A stretch of 64,000 nucleotides of DNA from Dendrophyllia cribrosa (Eukaryota; Cnidaria; Anthozoa; Scleractinia; Dendrophylliidae), in contig JAJLRJ010000009.1 in NCBI GenBank assembly GCA_024195265.1, positions 34,449,637 through 34,513,636 of the forward strand, read 5' to 3'. The notes under the pieces are model-generated. The model was not told the origin of the DNA, did no database searches, and saw only the letters and a program-made list of their open reading frames with translations. The stretch's first letter is position 1; the number at the start of each line of letters is the position of its first letter. Positions 23,699 through 34,412 of this stretch are shown here, in pieces. The position numbers and the translations under genes were made by a program.

Positions 23699-25012
23699 AT
23701 AAATGACTTGTATATTTATCTACCAAATTTACCTGAAAGACGATTTGAACATTAATTAAAATTGTACCAAAACGAAGGAAACAGACTTTATACATTTATA
23801 CATTTCCAAAAACGGACGTTACTCCTGTGACTTTTCCACGGCAATTAATGTTCTTTTCCTTCACCGATACCATAAGCACGCAGCAAATTCCAGTGTGCTA
23901 CGCGTCACGCAATCTCTTTGCAACACATTGTGGGAAACTTCCGAACTGTCATATAGCGACTGTTGTTTTAACAAATTTGGAGTAAATAACGCTATGATAT
24001 GATCTACAAGGCTCAGATATTCCAAACACAGCAATATAATGGATCGGAGTGCAGGATTGTCTTTATTATAAACGCAATTCAAGGTTCGGGTCAGTTTAAA
24101 GCGGGTAAGTGTTGATCGCTGTTATTTGTAAGGTCGCACAACATGATCGATGTTCGTGTCTCTACTCCGTATCCCAACAAACTGCTTAAAAGATATCATT
24201 TTAAGTTAGCAAAGGATAGATAAAGTTCTTCTGAAGTCTTTACGATTCTGAAAAAGGCTCTATCTCAAAGGAACTATTTTTAACGATAAACATTTGATGC
24301 GTAGTGGCGGCGCTCAGGTTCGTGTCACAAGTTCTCTGGTGTCAAACTACCCTTCACATTTTGGTCTCTCGACGGGGCACTTTTAAAGTGCCGCCAGAAA
24401 TATTTCACCACAGTAAACAACAGAAGTTGTGCTTCAAGACCGTCTTAATTTTGTTTTCAAACTCAACGTACCAATTGGGTTTCCACGGCGTTGAAATTGG
24501 TTCAAATTTGCTAATTTTTAAAATGGAAGAAATCATGTTTCTTCTAACGGCCGAAATATTCTTATTTCAACTGCTAATCCAAAGTAAATAACAGTAGTGT
24601 GAAGAACAAGAGCGTGTTTATGTTGTGGCCACATTTTATTTATGTATGGCATCGCGTTTTTCTGTACGAGCGAGATGAAAATGTGTAATTTTTCGCCAGT
24701 TCCACAACTGAAAGGCCGCCGATTTTTGCCGTTTTTTAAACTTTGCCCGTTTTCGAAAAAAATAAAACGCCGTTACAATTTTTTAAGTTATTTTTGAAAA
24801 TACTTTACTATAGAGATTATTTGGGCAAAATATGAAGAAATCCGAAATTTTATGAGTGACGCCCGATTTTCGAAAATTTCAGACATTGGCTCTTAAGGTT
24901 CACAGTTCATTATTAACAGCCATTTAACTGCACAACTGACAAATGGTCCAAAATTTTACTGACAACTGACATATGACAAAAATTATAACTGATAACTGAC
25001 ATTTGCAATCCG

Positions 25013-25028
25013 CCCCCCCCCCCCCCCC
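25013..25028 (+). repeat. Poly-C tract (16)
   Basis: Mirror of the 33-base G tract at 5085-5117. Confidence 0.9.
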
Positions 25029-25065
25029 TCCCCCATCCAGACCCTCAAACCGAGTCCGTATCCGC

Positions 25066-26320
25066 AAAGCTAGCAAAGAGTATATTTTGTCTCCACTTCA
25101 CAACAAATTAAACTACAAAACGTTGTACACAAAAAAAAAGTTTATTTTGAGAGGGCCTGGCGAGAACCAAACCAAACAATATACAGCAACAATGTACGTA
25201 TTCCTGCCAAGTACAGTGATTCTCCTAAACAATAATGCTTTACAAAATACTAAACTATCGTCAACATAACTTCCCAAGTAAGTACGCAGGCTTAATGTCA
25301 GTTAGACTGCCAGTTAGGCTGGGGAGTAAACTCACAACTCGGATGTTACACATCACTTTCTTCTGACATCCCAAATAGGCGAACAAACGCATTCATTTCC
25401 AGTTAGGCTGCACTTTTTCAAAATGAAAATGACACTGTGTGAGTGAATTCCAATTATCAGAAAGTCAAACTTAGTTATTCTTGGTTTCGGTTCAATCCGG
25501 AACAAAACCCACTCATGAAAAAAACCTAACTGAAAGCTAACTGAAAGCTTCTGTGTGCATGCTTGACTGGTCAAGCAAACGTTGAAAAACAGCCTTGAGT
25601 AAAACAATAAGCAGATGATGAACCTAGCCAGGTTTCTTGTCATATTAAAAGAAAATTTGCTATTCATGCCAATCCCACTTCATTTCACAATAATATTCAT
25701 TTTAATATTAATATTTCGTCCCAAGAACCGTTTTTATTTAAGTTTTGTAGTCTACTTCCACTTTTTTGATTGACATGTTAATTTTAGCCTCCAACGCGCG
25801 ACCGCGCATCAACCTCGTTCCCATCAGCCAACTCTCTCGTCACCAGGCCATTCTCCGCTTTAAAGATGGAGGTTTTGAAAGTTTGTTTCTCGTGATTGAA
25901 ATCCATTTTAGCTCCATTTCAGCCGTATTTGTGTCTTGTAGTCTAATTCCTAAATGATAAAAATGTAGTTGTTCTGAACATCAACATAGCCGCCGTGTAT
26001 ACATTTGCTCTTATACCACGTAAATCAAAATATATTCTAAAACTCATTTCGCTTAAAAAAAACATATATTTTGAGCTGTAAAAGATTTCCTTCAGCTTCT
26101 ATCAAGCTTTTTGAACAAGTTCAGGAAACCTCCTGCTTCACGAACTAATGCCGGAATAAGCATTGTTACTCCTTTGTTTCGGCTGAATCGGGCAAGAATA
26201 GGTTTCATTTTCTGCCCATAGGGAACACGCAGAGAATCCAGCTGTTGTTTAAACGTTGTGTCAAGCTTTCCCAAGGGGCAATCGATTCAGGTTTAAACTT
26301 TCTGACAGTTGAAAGTGAAA
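25066..26320. other. Upstream module (type a) of copy 2
   Basis: Mirror of 3756-5068. It contains the palindromic motif at 25561-25576 and no recognisable gene; short open frames here mirror those near 4119-4850. Confidence 0.55.
25561..25576. promoter_or_regulatory. Palindromic upstream motif
   Basis: GCTTGACTGGTCAAGC, 745 bp upstream of the copy 2 ATG; mirror of the motif at 4500. Confidence 0.35.
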
Positions 26321-27916
26321 ATGAGTAGCAGTACACTGATAGAAGTGTTTGGTCACATCGTATTCCGTTTTACTCGAGGCGTAACAGAGCATTACAACCC
26401 AGAAGAACCTGAATTTACGGCAGAATATTTTGGCTACAATCCTCTACAAAGCACAGGCCGAGAATGGAATTATCACCCTGTTGATGAGCTTATTTATCAA
26501 GAATACAGCGACAGAGAAGCTACGAGCTCGGACTATCTAACGTCTGGTCGTCTTAATGTAGTGGTTATTAACGCATGCTCAACAGAAGAAATCGAAGAAA
26601 CGCAAGACGAATGGCATGATAATGAAGATAGCAGTGCCATGGCTTGGAAGCGATTTAGACCATCCGCTTTCCATACCATTTGTAAATCAATGTGCATTGG
26701 AGCTTTAATTTCGCTTTTGACCGCTCTCTTGATTGGTACAGTATACATGTGGATCTCTTACCTCTGTTATAAGACTATGTACAACTGTCAATACTCAAGA
26801 CAGACAATTCCAATACAAGTGCAATGGTTGAAAACAATTTCAGGTGTGATACTCACCGCTTTTATTTACGTCTGGTGCTTTACAATTATCCTTTTGCTAT
26901 TTCGCCCATTTCAGCTAATGGGAGTGAAGAGAAAACTGTTTCTGGTTTGTTGTCTTGTTTATTGTTTAGATGCACTTTATCGTGTAGTTGTTCTACAGGT
27001 GCTAACGAAATCTAACTCCGACCTGAGTTTTGCGGTACAAAAGAGTCCTTCTAAAATTTTATTACATAGTGTACCGCCAAATGTCTTGTTCCTTTTCAGT
27101 GTATGTTTACAAGTCTATCTTATAACGAATCACTTCAACACACGTTCAAGAAGACAGAAATTGGCTACCTTTTTTCAAATGATAGCACCAACATTTTTAC
27201 CTCTTTTCGCTGGAAGTCAGATAGCCTATTTTATTTACCCAGCGTATAACAAACAAGACAATGAAGGTAAACTGTTAATCGCACTCTTCGCTCCTCTCAT
27301 TGGAGTCTTTGTAAAAGTAATCTCGCGAATTTGTGTTCAGCGGTTATACAACATCACACATCCGGGATATTCGTGTGTATTACTAGCGCCGTGGTATTTT
27401 GGCTCAGCGGTTATGTTTCGGATCTTGCAAGCGGATCTTGGCAGTCTGAAATTCATGGCTATTCTTGGAATAATTCACGGCGCTGCAGAAGTCATAGAAC
27501 GAAGCACCATGGTCGTAATTGACCACATTTGCCATCGGCTTTGGAAAAGAGAATCAGCTCCATGGGGAAGTTTTCGTACTCCTCGGCGTGAGAGACTAAT
27601 GGCTGATATTGCTATCATGAGTATGTTATTTGAATCAACTGCTATAGTGTCTGTTAATGGCTACCTTTACTTGTATCAATTTATTTACCTACAAGACAAG
27701 TCCCTGTTAAACTTACTGCAATTATATGCGATTCAAACTTCTGTTCAGCTGGTGATAGAGTGGTTTTTCACCAGTGTGTCTCTAGCGATCGAAACTCGTT
27801 ATCAGAATATGGCTGTCATGGCTGTTTGGAGTAGACGATGGAAAAGATACGTTTTAATAGCGATTGTAAATGCGATACCATTAGCTATATGGGCAAGTGG
27901 TAACTTGTTAATATAG
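26321..27916 (+). CDS. Multi-pass membrane family, copy 2 (C-terminus cut by a 1-bp deletion)
   Basis: The start ATG at 26321 and the protein match copy 1 (Thr74) up to residue 531. There one A is missing from the AATAATAG stretch near 27911 and a TAG follows at once. The original stop would fall at 27970-27972. The 19 lost residues are the end of the last hydrophobic segment and the short tail ending MPFT, which is conserved even in the diverged copies 5 and 6. It has Val475, as do copies 3, 5 and 6, while copy 1 and copy 4 have Leu. The truncation may be real or a base-level assembly error. AATAAA lies just past the original stop. Function is unknown. Confidence 0.75.
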   Translation: MSSSTLIEVFGHIVFRFTRGVTEHYNPEEPEFTAEYFGYNPLQSTGREWNYHPVDELIYQEYSDREATSSDYLTSGRLNVVVINACSTEEIEETQDEWHDNEDSSAMAWKRFRPSAFHTICKSMCIGALISLLTALLIGTVYMWISYLCYKTMYNCQYSRQTIPIQVQWLKTISGVILTAFIYVWCFTIILLLFRPFQLMGVKRKLFLVCCLVYCLDALYRVVVLQVLTKSNSDLSFAVQKSPSKILLHSVPPNVLFLFSVCLQVYLITNHFNTRSRRQKLATFFQMIAPTFLPLFAGSQIAYFIYPAYNKQDNEGKLLIALFAPLIGVFVKVISRICVQRLYNITHPGYSCVLLAPWYFGSAVMFRILQADLGSLKFMAILGIIHGAAEVIERSTMVVIDHICHRLWKRESAPWGSFRTPRRERLMADIAIMSMLFESTAIVSVNGYLYLYQFIYLQDKSLLNLLQLYAIQTSVQLVIEWFFTSVSLAIETRYQNMAVMAVWSRRWKRYVLIAIVNAIPLAIWASGNLLI

Positions 27917-30090
27917 TACATGGGCGGTTTGAGGAATCCTTCAATCAGTCCTGCAAAATGCCGTTTACTTGAAAAGAATCTAGCAAGGTGGACAAAATAA
28001 AGGGCACTTTCGCCTCCTGCATCCCCTCCCTCAATTGATCGCGTTATACTTAGGCAGTCAACTAACTCACATTAAAGACTCTAATACACTGTCTATTGCA
28101 ACCAAGTGTTAAATGCTTTGCATACTTAAATACAACTCACATTCATGTGCAGAAATTTTACCCAGTTAAAGTAGACCACAATCTGAAGTCAAGATATTTT
28201 CATAGGGCAAGCCTCACTCTCTAGCTCTGGCAAAGAAAAAACATATATAACAAATCTTTTTTTCCCTCTTGCCATCAAGTTGGCGTTTTATACTAGTGTG
28301 TAATTTATATTTGCATTGTTTTTATCTACCTATATATAATTATTTTGCAGTCGTAGACAACCCAAATCACTGTAAGCCGGCCATTCATTGTAATTTTTTT
28401 TTATTCAAAGATGGTTTGAAATAAAGTTGTGCTTTACTGAGTTGAGTGGCTTTAGTTGGCTTAATCGTAGGTCGCAATTATTTTATTAGGACGACTAGAT
28501 TTTAGTTGAATTGAACTGAATTACAAACGATGAACACTTCACTCTTCCAGGACTTCAATAAACTTTCCAGAACTCATCTGCCTATACAATTCATAAACTC
28601 AAACCGAGACAGTATCCGCAAAGCTAGCAAAGAGTATATTTTGTCTCCACTTCACAACAAATAGAACTACACAACCTTGTACACCAAAAATAAGTTTATT
28701 TTGAGAGAGGGCCGTGCGAGAACAAAACCAAACAATATACAGCAACAATGTACATATTCCTGCCAAGTACATTGATACTCCTAAACAATAATGCTTTACA
28801 AAATACTAAACTATCGTCAACACAACTTCCCAAGTAAGCACGCAGGCTTAATGTCAGTTAGACTGCCAGTTAGGCTGGGGAGTAAACTCACAACTCGGAT
28901 GTTACACATCACTTTCTTCTGACATCCCCAAATTAAGGCGAACATACGCATTCATTGCCAGTTAGTTAGGCTAAACTTTTACAAAATGAAAATGACATTT
29001 GTGAGTGAATTCCAATTATCAGAAAGTCAAACTTAGTTATTCTTGGTTTCGGTTCAATCCGGGACAAAAACCCACTCATGACAAGAAAAACCCTAACTGA
29101 AAGCTAACTGAAAGCTTCTGCTTGCTTGACTGGTCAAGCAAACGTTGAAAAACAGCCTTGAGTAAAACAATAAGCAGATGATTAACCTAGCCAGGTTTCT
29201 TGTCATATTAAAAAGAAAAAATGTGCTATTCAGATCAATCCTACTTCATTTCACAATAATATTCATTTTAATATAATATTTCGTCCCAAGAACCGTTTTT
29301 ATTTAAGTCTTGTAGTTTACTTCCACTTTTTTTTATTGACATGTAAATTTTAGCCTCCAACGCGTGACCGCGCATCAACCTCGTTGCCATTAAGCCAACT
29401 TTCTCGTCACCAGACCCTTCTCCGCTTTCAAAGATGGAGGTTTTGAAAGTTTGTTTCTCGTGATTGAAACCCATTTTAGCTCCATTTCGGCCGTATTTGT
29501 GTCTTGTAGTCTAATTCCTAAATGATAAAATGTAGTTGTTCTGAACATCAACATAGCCGCCGTGTATACATTTGCTCTTATACCACGGAAATCAAAATAT
29601 ATTCTAAAACTCATTTCGCTTAAAAAAACACATTTATTTTGAGCTGTAAAAGATTCCCTTCAGCTTCTATTAAGCTTTTTGAACAAGTTCAGGAAACCTC
29701 CTGCTTCACGAACTAATGTCGGTTAACCAAAACCGGATGACTTGGCCTTGACTTGTTTCTAATAAGACCGATAAGTCGTCTACTCAGTTCAGACTGTATT
29801 GTCTGTGTTGTATAACCAATCGTGAGAAAAGAAGGCTATGCTTGACAAGCCAAGCAAACAGTGACTGCAGCAAATCATGGAAATTAAACGTCAATGAGGT
29901 TGTTCAGTTCCGGCTGAAAAACCAAGAACATTGAGATTAACTTTCTAATCATTTGATCATCGTTTCTGTTTTTAGCTGCTCCATTTTAAAAGTGATGTTC
30001 AGCTCTTCTAACTCTCAATTCAATTGATACAGTTTGAAGATTCAGTTCGTTCAGTCAAAAACTATCAAGGACTGTAAATGATTAACAGTA
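27917..30090. other. Intergenic module, copy 2 to copy 3
   Basis: 3' flank of copy 2 followed by the type b upstream module of copy 3. Type b equals type a plus about 462 bp (29727-30188) placed after CACGAACTAATGTCGG. An AATAAA near 28425 in the GAAATAAAG stretch is a second candidate poly(A) signal. No separate gene is seen. The same module recurs at 32019-34137. Confidence 0.55.
29124..29139. promoter_or_regulatory. Palindromic upstream motif
   Basis: GCTTGACTGGTCAAGC upstream of copy 3. Degenerate versions at about 29838 (CTTGACAAGCCAAGC) and 30167-30182 (GCTTGGCCAGTGAAGC) lie closer to the gene. Confidence 0.35.
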
Positions 30091-30150
30091 TTTTGATAGA
30101 GATGGACACACGAGGCGCAACAGAGCTCTTACTAGTAAACCCAAAAATAA
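30091..30150 (+). pseudogene. Relic of the array gene 5' end
   Basis: TTGATAGAGATGGACACACG and then AGGCGCAACAGAGCTCTTA align with the beginning of the family reading frame (start plus 12-80) after small deletions. It lies within the extra 462 bp of the type b upstream module, followed by a degenerate copy of the palindromic motif. The same relic is at 34138-34197. Confidence 0.4.
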
Positions 30151-30365
30151 CCTTTTTGAAACGTTTGCTTGGCCAGTGAAGCATGCATGAATAAGCATTG
30201 TTACTCCTTTGTTTCGGCTAAATAGGGCAAGAATAGGTTTCACTTTCTGCGCATAGGGAACACGCACAGAGTGAAACCGTTTAAAAGTTGTGTCAAGCTT
30301 TCTCACGGGCAATCGATACAAGTTTAAACTTTTTTAGTCAAACACTGTCACAGTTGAAAGTGAAA

Positions 30366-32018
30366 ATGAGTAGCAGTACACTGATAGAAGTGTTTGGTCA
30401 CATCGTATTCCGTTTTACTCGAGGCGTAACAGAGCATTACAACCCAGAAGAACCTGAATTTACGGCAGAATATTTTGGCTACAATCCTCTACAAAGCACA
30501 GGCCGAGAATGGAATTATCACCCTGTTGATGAGCTTATTTATCAAGAATACAGCGACAGAGAAGCTACGAGCTCGGACTATCTAAGGTCTGGTCGTCTTA
30601 ATGTAGTGGTTATTAACGCATGCTCAACAGAAGAAATCGAAGAAACGCAAGACGAATGGCATGATAATGAAGATAGCAGTGCCATGGCTTGGAAGCGATT
30701 TAGACCATCCGCTTTCCATACCATTTGTAAATCAATGTGCATTGGAGCTTTAATTTCGCTTTTGACCGCTCTCTTGATTGGTACAGTATACATGTGGATC
30801 TCTTACCTCTGTTATAAGACTATGTACAACTGTCAATACTCAAGACAGACAATTCCAATACAAGTGCAATGGTTGAAAACAATTTCAGGTGTGATACTCA
30901 CCGCTTTTATTTACGTCTGGTGCTTTACAATTATCCTTTTGCTATTTCGCCCATTTCAGCTAATGGGAGTGAAGAGAAAACTGTTTCTGGTTTGTTGTCT
31001 TGTTTATTGTTTAGATGCACTTTATCGTGTAGTTGTTCTACAGGTGCTAACGAAATCTAACTCCGACCTGAGTTTTGCGGTACAAAAGAGTCCTTCTAAA
31101 ATTTTATTACATAGTGTACCGCCAAATGTCTTGTTCCTTTTCAGTGTATGTTTACAAGTCTATCTTATAACGAATCACTTCAACACACGTTCAAGAAGAC
31201 AGAAATTGGCTACCTTTTTTCAAATGATAGCACCAACATTTTTACCTCTTTTCGCTGGAAGTCAGATAGCCTATTTTATTTACCCAGCGTATAACAAACA
31301 AGACAATGAAGGTAAACTGTTAATCGCACTCTTCGCTCCTCTCATTGGAGTCTTTGTAAAAGTAATCTCGCGAATTTGTGTTCAGCGGTTATACAACATC
31401 ACACATCCGGGATATTCGTGTGTATTACTAGCGCCGTGGTATTTTGGCTCAGCGGTTATGTTTCGGATCTTGCAAGCGGATCTTGGCAGTCTGAAATTCA
31501 TGGCTATTCTTGGAATAATTCACGGCGCTGCAGAAGTCATAGAACGAAGCACCATGGTCGTAATTGACCACATTTGCCATCGGCTTTGGAAAAGAGAATC
31601 AGCTCCATGGGGAAGTTTTCGTACTCCTCGGCGTGAGAGACTAATGGCTGATATTGCTATCATGAGTATGTTATTTGAATCAACTGCTATAGTGTCTGTT
31701 AATGGCTACCTTTACTTGTATCAATTTATTTACCTACAAGACAAGTCCCTGTTAAACTTACTGCAATTATATGCGATTCAAACTTCTGTTCAGCTGGTGA
31801 TAGAGTGGTTTTTCACCAGTGTGTCTCTAGCGATCGAAACTCGTTATCAGAATATGGCTGTCATGGCTGTTTGGAGTAGACGATGGAAAAGATACGTTTT
31901 AATAGCGATTGTAAATGCGATACCATTAGCTATATGGGCAAGTGGTAACTTGTTAATAATAGTACATGGGCGGTTTGAGGAATCCTTCAATCAGTCCTGC
32001 AAAATGCCGTTTACTTGA
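30366..32018 (+). CDS. Multi-pass membrane protein family, copy 3 (intact, 550 aa)
   Basis: Intact single-exon copy with the same layout as copy 1: a soluble acidic N-terminal part and about ten hydrophobic segments ending MPFT. The frame is open upstream to a TTG at 30288, but the ATG at 30366 is the first ATG and matches the start of every other copy. The extra 26 codons lie in upstream DNA that differs in type a copies. It has Arg74 (Thr in copies 1 and 2), Tyr266 and Val475. AATAAA at 32042-32047, 24 bp past the stop, could serve 3' processing, with a second AATAAA in the GAAATAAAG near 32465. Localisation to a membrane is inferred from hydrophobicity; the role is unknown. Confidence 0.85.
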   Translation: MSSSTLIEVFGHIVFRFTRGVTEHYNPEEPEFTAEYFGYNPLQSTGREWNYHPVDELIYQEYSDREATSSDYLRSGRLNVVVINACSTEEIEETQDEWHDNEDSSAMAWKRFRPSAFHTICKSMCIGALISLLTALLIGTVYMWISYLCYKTMYNCQYSRQTIPIQVQWLKTISGVILTAFIYVWCFTIILLLFRPFQLMGVKRKLFLVCCLVYCLDALYRVVVLQVLTKSNSDLSFAVQKSPSKILLHSVPPNVLFLFSVCLQVYLITNHFNTRSRRQKLATFFQMIAPTFLPLFAGSQIAYFIYPAYNKQDNEGKLLIALFAPLIGVFVKVISRICVQRLYNITHPGYSCVLLAPWYFGSAVMFRILQADLGSLKFMAILGIIHGAAEVIERSTMVVIDHICHRLWKRESAPWGSFRTPRRERLMADIAIMSMLFESTAIVSVNGYLYLYQFIYLQDKSLLNLLQLYAIQTSVQLVIEWFFTSVSLAIETRYQNMAVMAVWSRRWKRYVLIAIVNAIPLAIWASGNLLIIVHGRFEESFNQSCKMPFT

Positions 32019-34137
32019 AAAGAATCTAGCAAGGTGGACAAAATAAAGGGCACTTTCGCCTCCTGCATCCCCTCCCTCAATTGATCGCGTTATACTTAGG
32101 CAGTCAACTAACTCACATTAAAGACTCTAATACACTGTCTATTGCAACCAAGTGTTAAATGCTTTGCATACTTAAATACAACTCACATTCATGTGCAGAA
32201 ATTTTACCCAGTTAAAGTAGACTACAATCTGAAGTCAAGATATTTTCATAGGGCAAGCCTCACTCTCTAGCTCTGGCAAAGAAAAACATATATAACAAAT
32301 CTTTTTTTCCCTCTTGCCATCAAGTTGGCGTTTTATACTAGTGTGTAATTTATATTTGCATTGTTTTTATCTACCTATATATAATTATTTTGCAGTCGTA
32401 GACAACCCAAATCACTGTAAGCCGGCCATTCATTGTAATTTTTTTTTATTCAAAGATGGTTTGAAATAAAGTTGTGCTTTACTGAGTTGAGTGGCTTTAG
32501 TTGGCTTAATCGTAGGTCGCAATTATTTTATTAGGACGACTAGATTTTAGTTGAATTGAACTGAATTACAAACGAATGAACACTTCACTCTTCCAGGACT
32601 TCAATAAACTTTCCAGAACTCATCTGCCTATACAATTCATAAACTCAAACCGAGACAGTATCCGCAAAGCTAGCAAAGAGTATATTTTGTCTCCACTTCA
32701 CAACAAATAGAACTACACAACCTTGTACACCAAAAATAAGTTTATTTTGAGAGAGGGCCGTGCGAGAACAAAACCAAACAATATACAGCAACAATGTACA
32801 TATTCCTGCCAAGTACATTGATACTCCTAAACAATAATGCTTTACAAAATACTAAACTATCGTCAACACAACTTCCCAAGTAAGCACGCAGGCTTAATGT
32901 CAGTTAGACTGCCAGTTAGGCTGGGGAGTAAACTCACAACTCGGATGTTACACATCACTTTCTTCTGACATCCCCAAATTAAGGCGAACATACGCATTCA
33001 TTGCCAGTTAGTTAGGCTAAACTTTTACAAAATGAAAATGACATTTGTGAGTGAATTCCAATTATCAGAAAGTCAAACTTAGTTATTCTTGGTTTCGGTT
33101 CAATCCGGGACAAAACCCACTCATGACAAGAAAAACCCTAACTGAAAGCTAACTGAAAGCTTCTGCTTGCTTGACTGGTCAAGCAAACGTTGAAAAACAG
33201 CCTTGAGTAAAACAATAAGCAGATGATTAACCTAGCCAGGTTTCTTGTCATATTAAAAAGAAAAAATGTGCTATTCAGATCAATCCTACTTCATTTCACA
33301 ATAATATTCATTTTAATATAATATTTCGTCCCAAGAACCGTTTTTATTTAAGTCTTGTAGTTTACTTCCACTTTTTTTTATTGACATGTAAATTTTAGCC
33401 TCCAACGCGTGACCGCGCATCAACCTCGTTGCCATTAAGCCAACTTTCTCGTCACCAGACCCTTCTCCGCTTTCAAAGATGGAGGTTTTGAAAGTTTGTT
33501 TCTCGTGATTGAAACCCATTTTAGCTCCATTTCGGCCGTATTTGTGTCTTGTAGTCTAATTCCTAAATGATAAAAATGTAGTTGTTCTGAACATCAACAT
33601 AGCCGCCGTGTATACATTTGCTCTTATACCACGGAAATCAAAATATATTCTAAAACTCATTTCGCTTAAAAAAAACACATTTATTTTGAGCTGTAAAAGA
33701 TTCCCTTCAGCTTCTATTAAGCTTTTTGAACAAGTTCAGGAAACCTCCTGCTTCACGAACTAATGTCGGTTAACCAAAACCGGATGACTTGGCCTTGACT
33801 TGTTTCTAATAAGACCGATAAGTCGTCTACTCAGTTCAGACTGTATTGTCTGTGTTGTATAACCAATCGTGAGAAAAGAAGGCTATGCTTGACAAGCCAA
33901 GCAAACAGTGACTGCAGCAAATCATGGAAATTAAACGTCAATGAGGTTGTTCAGTTCCGGCTGAAAAACCAAGAACATTGAGATTAACTTTCTAATCATT
34001 TGATCATCGTTTCTGTTTTTAGCTGCTCCATTTTAAAAGTGATGTTCAGCTCTTCTAACTCTCAATTCAATTGATACAGTTTGAAGATTCAGTTCGTTCA
34101 GTCAAAAACTATCAAGGACTGTAAATGATTAACAGTA
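32019..34137. other. Intergenic module, copy 3 to copy 4
   Basis: Near-perfect repeat of 27974-30090. Noncoding. Confidence 0.55.
33169..33184. promoter_or_regulatory. Palindromic upstream motif
   Basis: GCTTGACTGGTCAAGC upstream of copy 4, with degenerate versions nearer the gene as for copy 3. Confidence 0.35.
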
Positions 34138-34197
34138 TTTTGATAGAGATGGACACACGAGGCGCAACAGAGCTCTTACTAGTAAACCCAAAAATAA
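34138..34197 (+). pseudogene. Relic of the array gene 5' end
   Basis: Tandem-repeat counterpart of 30091-30150. Confidence 0.4.
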
Positions 34198-34412
34198 CCT
34201 TTTTGAAACGTTTGCTTGGCCAGTGAAGCATGCATGAATAAGCATTGTTACTCCTTTGTTTCGGCTAAATAGGGCAAGAATAGGTTTCACTTTCTGCGCA
34301 TAGGGAACACGCACAGAGTGAAACCGTTTAAAAGTTGTGTCAAGCTTTCTCACGGGCAATCGATACAAGTTTAAACTTTTTTAGTCAAACACTGTCACAG
34401 TTGAAAGTGAAA

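Larger units (their letters stand above)
20120..24892. mobile_element. TTAA-flanked 1 kb-TIR element (mirror)
   Basis: Reverse complement of the element at 5239-10003. TTAA lies at 20116-20119 and 24893-24896, and the internal nesting is the same. Confidence 0.65.
16885..25065. mobile_element. 8.2 kb composite insertion (right arm mirror)
   Basis: Reverse complement of 5069-13232 with the same internal nesting. The main differences are the homopolymer lengths and a 79-base C run at 23620 that replaces about 65 bases of ordinary sequence. Confidence 0.6.
357..29719. repeat. Giant palindrome 1 (arms about 14.7 kb)
   Basis: Left arm 357-15060 is the reverse complement of right arm 15061-29719. 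Mirror positions sum to 30076 at the genes and 30118-30142 further in, so only small indels separate the arms. Both arms carry the same genes (copies 1 and 2), the same transposons and the same nesting. The outer limit is where the upstream region of copy 3 (type b) departs from that of copy 0 (type a). There is no unique spacer; the centre is a TA tract. Arm differences include homopolymer lengths, a 1-bp deletion in copy 2 and a few substitutions. Confidence 0.85.

Noticed and set aside
23586..23795. Open frame with a long poly-glycine stretch
   Set aside because: The glycines are the 79-base C run read on the minus strand, probably artefactual.
30288..30365. 26-codon N-terminal extension of copies 3 and 4
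   Set aside because: It begins at TTG and lies in type b upstream DNA that is altered in copies 1 and 2. The ATG at 30366 is shared by all copies.
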